From the NCBI GenBank assembly GCA_963712955.1, contig CAVQKF010000004.1:519036-583035 (forward strand): a stretch of DNA of 64,000 nucleotides. Reading direction: 5' to 3'. Both the position numbers and the translations under genes were made by a program. Position 1 is the stretch's first letter. Each line of letters starts with the position of its first letter. This stretch comes from DATFVJ01 sp963712955 (GTDB lineage Bacteria > Actinomycetota > Actinomycetes > Streptosporangiales > Streptosporangiaceae). The notes under the pieces are model-generated. The model saw only the letters and a list, made by a program, of their open reading frames with translations, was not told the origin of the DNA and searched no databases. Of this stretch, positions 45,084 to 52,250 are shown piece after piece.

Positions 45084-45470
45084 ATGGACAGCGTGTCGCC
45101 CACCACAGGCCAGCAGGCCCGCGCCGCCGGAATCGCGGCCGAGCTCGCCAGCCTCGGCCTCGCCCTGCCCGGCACCCTCATCGAGCGGCACGTCCGCTGC
45201 GGCAAGCCCGGCTGCCGCTGCCACGCCGACCCGCCCGTCTTGCACGGCCCCTACCGGCAGTGGACCCGCAAGCTGGCCGGCAAGACCATCACCCGGTTCG
45301 TCCCCGACGACCAGCTCGACGACTACCGGCAATGGCTCGGCAACCACCGCCGGCTCCGCGCCCTGGTCGCCGAGCTCGAAGCCCTCACCCTGGCCATCGC
45401 TGACGCCGGCCAGCCAGGCAAGCGCCGGACCCCGGCCCGCGCAGGCAAGAACAGGCAAACCACCGCATAA
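45084..45470 (+). CDS. DUF6788-type small protein
   Basis: The 128-residue protein reads AGIAAELASLGLALPGTLIE, RHVRCGKPGCRCHADPPVLH, GPYRQWTRKLAGKTITRFVP and a C-terminal coiled segment. The C-G-K-x-G-C-x-C knuckle plus HGPYxxW are the hallmarks of the DUF6788 family, which is often found next to transposase and recombinase genes in actinomycetes. It probably binds DNA or RNA through the small Cys knuckle. A tail rich in Lys/Arg/Thr follows. Confidence 0.65.
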   Translation: MDSVSPTTGQQARAAGIAAELASLGLALPGTLIERHVRCGKPGCRCHADPPVLHGPYRQWTRKLAGKTITRFVPDDQLDDYRQWLGNHRRLRALVAELEALTLAIADAGQPGKRRTPARAGKNRQTTA

Positions 45471-45768
45471 CACCGTGGCTGCGCCACGCTTAACCTGTGG
45501 GCAAGCCCCCTCACGGCATGCGTCCCTGCAGGTCACGGCCAAATGTGAGGACCTGACCCAGAGGTTTTCACGTTTCAGTGGGGACCATGTTCACTTTTGG
45601 GCCTGACGTTCTCGGCGTGGCGTGCGTGTCCGGCGTGTTTGGTGATGGAGCCAGGTTCGGGGCTGGTTGCCTGGCTGATGTGGCTGACCCGGGGCAGCAG
45701 GCTCTGCCCGCCGTGCGATGGTTCTCGTGGTGCCGGCCGGTAACGGCCGCAGGACTGGGCCGCTGCTG

Positions 45769-46092
45769 CTAGGGCGGCGCGGTGGTGGCGGCGAGGCTGG
45801 CCAGGGTTTTGCGGCGCCGGCGGCGGGTCCTGGGCGGCAGGCCGGCATCGGCGCGGCGGGCGTCATCGTCCTGGCGGGCGGTCCAGGCGGTGAGGATGCG
45901 CTGGTTGCGGACGATGATCAGGCAGGCGAGCCAGAGCATGAGCGGGGTCAGGCCCATCAGCCGGGTCCAGCCGCGGGCGATGTTGTTGCTGGCCGGGTCC
46001 TTGGCAGTAGAGAAGGTCCGCTCGGCGCCGGTGCGCCGGGCGTATGAGCGGCGGTGCGCCGCCGAGGGGTAGTCATGCTTCTGGCGGGTCTT
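45769..46092 (-). pseudogene. DDE transposase C-terminal fragment (copy B)
   Basis: The fragment reads KTRQKHDYPSAAHRRSYARR, TGAERTFSTAKDPASNNIAR, LTPLMLWLACLIIVRNQRIL and ends LAATTAPP. It corresponds to 40195-40509 but is clearly diverged from it. Upstream (rightward) the gene does not continue. Instead there are 59 bases matching the start of intron 1 and then unrelated sequence. Confidence 0.75.
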
Positions 46093-46151
46093 GGGAAAGC
46101 GCCGGGATAAACCGGCATGGAGCAGGAGATGGAAGAGCTCTACGTCGAAGG
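46093..46151 (+). mobile_element. 59-bp remnant of the intron 1 5' end
   Basis: gggaaagcgccgggataaac ... ctctacgtcgaagg matches 40510-40568 with a single difference (c for g). The flanking transposase sequences differ much more. It therefore marks an independent intron insertion at the same site, later truncated. Confidence 0.7.
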
Positions 46152-46262
46152 TGTGGGTGCCGGAAATCGTGTCCCTCACACATGACCTGGGAATCCTGCA
46201 CCCGGACTGATCCGGGGCGAACGGCGGCGAGGCCAGCCTCGACTCCGGCACGATCAGCTCTC

Positions 46263-47335
46263 GTGACCTTCCGCCTGCTTTACCTGATCTTCGTCCGGCT
46301 GTGCGGCTGGCTCAGCCTGCTACCCCGCTCCGGCGATGTCAAGAACGCAGAGATCCTGGTGCTGCGCCACCAGATCGCCGTCCTGCAACGCCAAGTCAGA
46401 TCACCTCGGCTGTCATGGGCCGACCGGGCGGTTCTGGCCGCCCTCACCCGGCGGCTCTCCACCGCACATCGCCGCCAGCTGTCCCTGATCATCACACCCG
46501 TACGCTCCTGCGCTGGCACGCCGAGCTGGTCCGGCATCACTGGACCTACCGTCACCGGACACCCGGACGGCCGCGCACGGGCCCGACGATCCGCCGGCTC
46601 GCGCTGGAGATGGCCCGCGACAACCCGACCTGGGGCTACCGGCGAATCTGCGGCGAACTGACAGGGCTCGGGTACAAGATCGCGCCCTCCACTATCTGGG
46701 AGATCCTCAAGGAAGCCGGAATCGACCCCGCGCCGCGACGCGCAGGCGCCAGCTGGGGGCAGTTCCTGTCCGCCCAGGCCAAGACGATTGCCGCGGTCGA
46801 CTTCTTCCACGTCGACACGGTCTTTCTCCGCCGTCTCTACGTGCTGTTCGTCATCGAGCACCACCATCGCCGCGTTTACCTGGCAGGCGTCACCGCTCAT
46901 CCGACCGCCGCCTGGGCGGTACAGCAGGCCCGGAACACGCTCATGGACCTTGGTGAGCGGACCGACGGCTTGAAGTTCTTGATCAGAGACCGGGATGCCA
47001 AGTACACCGACGCGTTCGACGCGGTCTTCGTCGCGGCCGGCATGCGGGTCATCGCCACGCCGGTCCGGGCGCCGCGAGCGAACGCGATCTGCGAGCGCTG
47101 GATCGCCAGCGCGCGGCGCGAGTGCACCGACCGCGTCCTCATCGCCGGCCGGCGACATCTCCACCACGTCCTCAGCGAGTATGTCGATCACTACAACACC
47201 CACCGGCCGCACAGGACCCTCCGCCAGCAACCACCCGACGGCAGGGCTCAGGTGACGCCTCCCGACGACAAAATCCGCGTCCGGCGACGCGCCCGGCTCG
47301 GCGGCCTGATCTACGAGTATTGGCAGGCCGCATGA
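46263..47335 (+). pseudogene. integrase-type (rve) IS transposase, one frameshift
   Basis: GTG 46263 begins VTFRLLYLIFVRLCGWLSLL and NAEILVLRHQIAVLQRQVRS. After about base 46490 the match moves to another frame: LLRWHAELVRHHWTYRHRTP, NPTWGYRRICGELTGLGYKI, then the DDE triad in AVDFFHVDTVFLRRLYVLFV, LKFLIRDRDAKYTDAFDAVF and PRANAICERWIASARRECTD. It ends LGGLIYEYWQAA. Length would be about 357 aa. The tail LGGLIxEYxxA is shared with the transposase at 49871, so the two IS are related. Confidence 0.8.
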
Positions 47336-47518
47336 GGTGAAGGCATTGTCGGCACCCACAGTGCGTGGCCGCGGCTCGGGCACAGCGCGGCGGCGCGCGT
47401 TGGACGCAGCAACGGCATGCTCGTCACAGCAGAACTTGGCTGACCACCACTGGCGGCCGGGGAACGCCTGGCCGCAGAAATCACTGCTGCGGACGGCGAT
47501 CCCCGACCTCCACGTCAC
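47336..47518 (-). pseudogene. possible zinc-finger ORF truncated by the neighbouring IS
   Basis: The frame from 47518 reads VTWRSGIAVRSSDFCGQAFP, GRQWWSAKFCCDEHAVAASN, ARRRAVPEPR. The Cys-x-x-x-x-Phe ... Phe-Cys-Cys ... ASNARRRA pattern resembles small DNA-related zinc fingers (AxFCSxxCRxAASRARRR). After about 55 residues it runs into the antisense of the IS. Tentative. The rest of 47336-47783 holds nothing else except the GATCAG repeat. Confidence 0.3.
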
Positions 47519-47742
47519 ACTAAACGATCAGTTCGGCCAGGAGGACTGAGTGGTCAAGGCGCGCAGGTCAGCGACCTTTTTCGGGGTGTGGAGTCGCACC
47601 CGCAGTATCACGGTGGCCGTCACGCGGCGTTTCCGCAGGCAGCGGCGCTAGCGCGGGGTGACTGAGTCCCATACCCAGTCGTTGGGAGCCACGCATGCTC
47701 GGTATCAGGCGATGCTCACCGGGTACCATCGGTGCAGCGAAC

Positions 47743-47766
47743 GATCAGGATCAGGATCAGGATCAG
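47743..47766. repeat. (GATCAG)4 tandem repeat upstream of the antitoxin gene
   Basis: Four exact copies of gatcag end 17 bases before the antitoxin ATG. Such a repeat could change promoter-start spacing by slippage. Confidence 0.95.
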
Positions 47767-47783
47767 GGATAAGTGGGCGTGTC

Positions 47784-48026
47784 ATGAGTGAACTCCCGCT
47801 CGATGATGTTCCGGGCGCGACGGGTGCCGTCCATGAAGCTGCTCGCGGCCGGGTCACTCACATAACCAAGGACGGTCAGCGCCTCGCCGCGATCGTGCCC
47901 GAGTCCATGCTTGACGCAATGCGGGCCGCCGAGGACGCCGAGGACGCCGCCGAGGCTGACGCCGCGTTCGATGAGCCCGGTGAGGATGTTCCCTGGCAGG
48001 AGGTCAAGGCTGAACTCGGGCTCTGA
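47784..48026 (+). CDS. Phd/YefM-type antitoxin
   Basis: The 80-residue protein has PGATGAVHEAARGRVTHITK, DGQRLAAIVPESMLDAMRAA and an acidic tail (DAAFDEPGEDVPWQEVKAEL). This is the Phd/YefM layout: N-terminal DNA-binding/dimer domain with the THITKxGQxxAxIVP strand, C-terminal toxin-binding arm. It is directly followed (3 bp) by the start of a RelE-like toxin gene that is interrupted. ATG 47784 is chosen; the upstream frame is not conserved. Confidence 0.8.
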   Translation: MSELPLDDVPGATGAVHEAARGRVTHITKDGQRLAAIVPESMLDAMRAAEDAEDAAEADAAFDEPGEDVPWQEVKAELGL

Positions 48027-48029
48027 CGG

Positions 48030-48059
48030 ATGCCCGGCTATGTGATTAGCGCTCGCGCA
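48030..48059 (+). pseudogene. RelE-family toxin, 5' fragment
   Basis: ATG 48030 gives MPGYVISARA, the usual first strand of RelE/ParE toxins, before the sequence turns into the ISAzo13-like element. The rest of the gene is at 49360-49629. Confidence 0.6.
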
Positions 48060-49359
48060 GAAACTAAAGGGAGTTGTCCGAATAATCCCCTGGTCGTTTG
48101 TGGTATGTCGAATGGATGCTGACTGACGCGGAGATAGCCGCCCGGTATGTCAAGATCCGTCCTTATCTCGATGAGCGCCAGCGGCGGCTGTGGCTGGGCG
48201 TGGAGGCTCAGGCGCTCGGCAGCGGCGGCGTGGCCGTGATTGCCCGCGCCACCGGCGCGGACGTGAAGACGGTGCGCCGGGGCACGGCCGAGATCGAGTC
48301 CGGCGCGGAGCCCGGCGGGAGGGTGCGCGGTCCCGGCGGCGGGCGGCCTGGCCTGGCGGAGCTGGACGCCGGGCTGGTGCCCGCGCTGGAGGCGCTGGTC
48401 GATCCGGCAACGCGGGGCGACCCGATGTCGCCGCTGCGCTGGACGACGAAGCCGGCCGCCCATCTGGCCAGCGAGCTAACCAGTCAGGGCCACGCGGTGA
48501 CGGCGCGGACCGTGGCCAGCCTGCTGGCCGGGGCCGGGTACAGCCTGCAGGGCAACGCCAAGACCATCGAGGGGAAGCAGCACCCCGACCGTGACGCCCA
48601 GTTCCGGTATATAAACGAGCAGGTGACGGCGTTCCAGGAGGACGGCAGCCCGGTGATCAGCGTGGACGCCAAGAAGAAGGAGAATGTCGGGAACTTCAAG
48701 AACGGCGGGGCGGAATGGGCGCCGGCCGGGCAGCCCGAGCGGGTCAGCGTGCACGACTTCCCCGACGAGGAACTGGGCAAGGTCACCCCGTACGGGAGCT
48801 GCGACCTGACCGCGAACACCGGCTGGGTCAACGTGGGCACCGATCACGACACCGGCGCGTTCGCCGTCGCCTCGATCCGCTCCTGGTGGAACGGACCCGG
48901 CCGGGCCGCCTACCCCGGCGCCCGGCGCCTGCTGGTCACCGCCGACTCCGGCGGGTCCAACGGCTCCCGGCTGCGACTGTGGAAGACCGAACTGGCCACG
49001 TTCGCCGCCGAGGCCGGCCTGGACATCACCGTGCTGCACCTGCCACCGGGAACCAGCAAGTGGAACAAAATAGAGCACCGGCTGTTCTCCGCGATCACCA
49101 TGAACTGGCGGGGCCTGCCGCTGATCTCCCACGAGGTCATCATCGAGACCATCAGCGCGGTCACCACCAGAACCGGCCTGACCGTCACAGCCGTCCTGGA
49201 CACCGGAATCTACCCCAAGGGCATCAGGATCCCGGACAAGGACATGAAGGCATTCGAGGCCCGGCACCTCCAGCGCCACCAGTTCCACGGCAACTGGAAC
49301 TACACCATCCCAGCAGACCCGCCCGGCGACACGACACGCCCGAATGAAGGGAATCAATT
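48060..49359 (+). mobile_element. ISAzo13-like insertion sequence
   Basis: The element separates the two parts of the toxin gene, so its limits are about 48060 and 49359. Left end ggagttgtccgaataatccc and right end (reverse complement) aataattgattcccttcatt share only partial likeness. I cannot define exact terminal repeats or a target duplication, although cgcgcagaa and gcgcgaga at the borders are similar. Confidence 0.6.
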
Positions 49360-49459
49360 ATTGCGCGAGAGCTTACGCTGCGGCCTGCGGCGAGGAAGGC
49401 GCTGCGCCGGCTCGATGCAGAGGCCCGCGCGATGGTGGGTGCAACGATTGACGCCTTAG
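48116..49459 (+). CDS. ISAzo13-family transposase
   Basis: ATG 48116 gives MLTDAEIAARYVKIRPYLDE and RRLWLGVEAQALGSGGVAVI. DDE residues appear in GSPVISVDAKKKENVGNFKN, LLVTADSGGSNGSRLRLWKT and PPGTSKWNKIEHRLFSAITM. The trailing LVxxNWNYTI-type end is HQFHGNWNYTIPADPPGDTT. The reading frame continues beyond the IS border into the toxin fragment and stops at 49459, so the last 30 or so residues come from the target. About 447 aa, probably active. Confidence 0.85.
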   Translation: MLTDAEIAARYVKIRPYLDERQRRLWLGVEAQALGSGGVAVIARATGADVKTVRRGTAEIESGAEPGGRVRGPGGGRPGLAELDAGLVPALEALVDPATRGDPMSPLRWTTKPAAHLASELTSQGHAVTARTVASLLAGAGYSLQGNAKTIEGKQHPDRDAQFRYINEQVTAFQEDGSPVISVDAKKKENVGNFKNGGAEWAPAGQPERVSVHDFPDEELGKVTPYGSCDLTANTGWVNVGTDHDTGAFAVASIRSWWNGPGRAAYPGARRLLVTADSGGSNGSRLRLWKTELATFAAEAGLDITVLHLPPGTSKWNKIEHRLFSAITMNWRGLPLISHEVIIETISAVTTRTGLTVTAVLDTGIYPKGIRIPDKDMKAFEARHLQRHQFHGNWNYTIPADPPGDTTRPNEGNQLLRESLRCGLRRGRRCAGSMQRPARWWVQRLTP

Positions 49460-49629
49460 CCACGGACCAACGGCCGCAGGGAGTTCGCGCCCTGAGGGGC
49501 CACCGTCCATATCTGCGTGTGCGTTCCGGCGACTACCGAGTGATCTATCTCGTAGACGATGCCGCGCGAACCGTGCGGGTCGGTGCTGTTGGCCACCGCC
49601 GTGAGGTCTACCGCAACCTCAATTTGTGA
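49360..49629 (+). pseudogene. RelE-family toxin, 3' fragment
   Basis: After the IS the toxin resumes: ARELTLRPAARKALRRLDAE, ARAMVGATIDALATDQRPQG, VRALRGHRPYLRVRSGDYRV, IYLVDDAARTVRVGAVGHRR, EVYRNLNL. The R-S-G-D-Y-R-V-I-Y strand and the final HRREVYR are RelE hallmarks. Together with the 5' fragment about 97 residues are present, so nothing is missing except continuity. Confidence 0.8.
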
Positions 49630-49870
49630 GTATTAGATCAGAACCAGGTTCAATCGGGCGTCCATGGCCGGTCGGCCGGTGCGTCATCCATGGGTCCATG
49701 CTCAACGCACTGGCGTAACCGCGCAGTGGCGCGGCGCAGCACGGCGACCTCGTGCCGCAGCTGCGGGTGCCGAGAATTGCGTCCGCGCAGCTCAGTGGCG
49801 TGGTGGAGCCTTCGGCGGTGCCCTGGGTTGCTGCCACAAGGGGCTGTGCGTGCCGGAAACCTCGTCCAAG

Positions 49871-50458
49871 TCATGCGACCAGGCGATATTCGTTGATCAG
49901 GCCACCGACGCGAGCCTGCCTTCGGACGCGGTACTGCTCAAGATCGACCGTTTCGGGCAGCGGTTTGAGCGGCGCGGCGCCGTGCAGGGAGCGGTGCGGC
50001 CGGTGCTGATTGTCATGTGGTGGGTCTCGTACTCGCGCAGGATCCGCCGCAGATGGTGCTGGTTCCAGACGAGGGTGCGGTCCAGGAGCTCGCGGCGGCA
50101 TCCCCCGATCCAGCGTTCGGTGATCGCGTTCATGCCGGGCGTCCGCACGTTGCAGAGCACGGTCCGGATGCCGGCGTCGGCGAGGACCGCGCCGGATGCT
50201 GCGGTGAAGTTCGAGCCGCGGTCGCGGATCATGAACTTGACCCGGTGCGCCTGTTCGCCGAGGTCCATGATCAGGTTGCGGGCCTGCTGTGCGGTCCATT
50301 CCCCGGTCGGGTACAGGGTGACGCCGAGGATGCGGATGCGCCTGGTGGCGTGCTCGATCACGGCCAGGACGGAGGCCTGGGTGCCGCCGGGCAGGTCGAC
50401 GCTGAAGAAGTCGCAGGCCAGGATCGCCTCGGCCTGAGAACGCAGGAACTGCGACCAT
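49871..50458 (-). pseudogene. IS transposase, C-terminal half, separated from its N-terminal half by intron 2
   Basis: Reading leftward: QWSQFLRSQAEAILACDFFS, VLAVIEHATRRIRILGVTLY, VKFMIRDRGSNFTAASGAVL and TPGMNAITERWIGGCRRELL give the rve-type DDE residues. A frame change near 50020 leads into HGAAPLKPLPETVDLEQYRV and RVGGLINEYRLVA. The N-terminal half (WGYQRIQGELLKLGHRVGAS ...) is at 55632-55758. So the gene was split by intron 2, 5.2 kb long. Upstream of 49871 a short LRHEVAVLRRAT frame may be another IS scrap. Confidence 0.75.
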
Positions 50459-50460
50459 TG

Positions 50461-51188
50461 CGACACGAGGTCGCACGTGGTGAGTGAGCTAGTCGAGGAG
50501 GTCTGGCTGATGCCGGAGACATAGCTACGGGTTGTGTTCGACCTGTCCCCGCCGTGACGTGCGTGGCCGGTTCCTGACCGGTCGGGTGCGGAGCTCACGG
50601 AAAAGCCCAAGGGCCGCCGCACCAGCCAGGGTGGCCACAGGTCAGGGGAAGGACCGGTATAGGGCGACTACCAGGAAACTCTTGCTGATGCCTCGTCAAG
50701 TTCACATCCCGGGCTGGGTTGTTTCGCCGGGGTGGCAGGGACCAGCCGTTGCGAGGCGGCAGGCGGCGGCCGCGGATGGACTGTGGCCGGTGAGCACCGC
50801 TGTCCCCGGGGTACAGAGAGCGTTGCGACACGAGGTCGCACGTGATGAGTGAGCTAGTCGAGGAGGTCTGGCTGATGCCGGAGACATAGCTACAGGTTGT
50901 GCTCGGCCTGTCCCCACCGTGACGTGCGTGGCCGGTTCCTGACCGGTCGGGTGCGGAGCTCGCGGAAAAAGCCCAAGGGCCGCCGTTCCAGCCAGGGTGG
51001 CCACAGGTCAGGGGAAAGACCGGTATAGGGCGACTACCAGGAAACTCTTGCTGATGCCTCGTCATGTACGCACTCCGGGCTGGGTTGTTCGCCGGGGTGG
51101 CAGGGACCAGTCGCTGAGAGGCGGCAGGCGGCGGCCGCGGACGCCCCGATGGCCGGTGAGCACCGCTGTTCCCGGGGTAGAGAGAGCG
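50461..51188. repeat. tandem duplication of the intron 2 5' region
   Basis: The segment 50461-50822 (cgacacgaggtcgcacgtgg ... ccccggggtacagagagcg) is followed by a second copy at 50826-51188 (cgacacgaggtcgcacgtga ... cccggggtagagagagcg). The copies differ by scattered substitutions and small indels, so the event is not recent. Both begin after ttg. Confidence 0.9.
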
Positions 51189-51489
51189 CCCGGCCCGGTC
51201 TGGGTCTCACGCGTGCGGAACGTGTAAACCTCGTCAGGGTCCGCCGTGCAGGCGCGGGTATGCGCAGGCGGGGCGGTAGGCCGACCGTAAGGGGGGCGGA
51301 ATTCCCCGGCGGGACAGGGTGCCCAGGAAGCGAATGCCGGCGGCCGAAAGGCAGCAGGAAAGCGAGTGCCGCAGGGCCGGGTCTCCTCCCGGAAGGTGCT
51401 CGCATAACTGGCCGGATACCGAGCTTGATGCCCGGGCCCGCAAGGGCGCTGACGTGGGCAGGTGAGCCTTTGAGACGAAGCGAGCTTAA

Positions 51490-52250
51490 ATGCCGGAACC
51501 GATGGGCAAGTTGGACACCTCGGTGAACGGACCTGAGGGCCTGCCCCCGTTCGACGGTGACGCCTGGGAGCATGTGGACTGGCGGCACTAGGAGGAGCAG
51601 GTACGGCGGCTGCGCGGCAGGATTTTCAAGGCGGTGCAGGAGGGTGACTGGCCGCTGGCTAGGAACTTACAGAAGCTGATGCTGCGGAGCTGGCACAATA
51701 CGCTGGTCAGCGTGCGGCAGGTCACGCAGCGCAATACGGGCCGCAAGACCGCGGGAATCGACGGGCTGGTCGCGCTGACCAGCCAGGCACGGGCCGAGAT
51801 GGCGGTGCGGGTGCACGCCACGATGGGCTCGCATCAGCCTTCCCCGGTCCGGCGGGTGTATATCCCGAAAGCCAGTGATAAGACAAAAATGCGGCCGCTC
51901 GGAATTCCGGTTATTCTGGACAGATGCCACCAGGCTCGGGTCCGTAATGCGCTGGAACCCGAGTGGGAGGCCCGGTTCGAGCCCAGATCTTATGGGTTCC
52001 GGCCGGGCCGCGGCTGCCACGACGCGATAGGATCATTGTTTAACACCCTGCGCGGGAAAGCCAAACGGGTGTGGATTCTAGATGCCGACCTGGCGGGCGC
52101 ATTCGACAAAATCGACCACGAGCACCTGCTCAAGGCGATCGGCGGCTTCCCCGCGAGGGGAATGATCGCAGGCTGGCTGAGGGCAGGGATTTTCGAGGCC
52201 GGGAAAGGATACTCGCCCACGGAGGAGGGAACTCCACAGGGCGGCGTGAT
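51490..52250 (+). pseudogene. group II intron 2 reverse transcriptase, N-terminal part, with an in-frame amber codon
   Basis: ATG 51490 gives MPEPMGKLDTSVNGPEGLPP and DGDAWEHVDWRH, then TAG at 51589-51591, then EEQVRRLRGRIFKAVQEGDW in the same frame. RT motifs follow: NTGRKTAGIDGL, RRVYIPKASDKTKMRPLGIP, EPRSYGFRPGRGCHDAIGSL, ILDADLAGAFDKIDHEHLLK and EEGTPQGGV. The serine-recombinase element interrupts directly after this. Both the nonsense codon and the insertion should inactivate it, unless the ATG at 51634 is used and the insert is removed. Confidence 0.9.

Noticed and set aside
46151..46160. gtgtggg at 46151 as the 5' end of another group II intron
   Set aside because: It fits GUGYG by chance, but no intron features follow; the 59 bases before it already match the intron 1 start.
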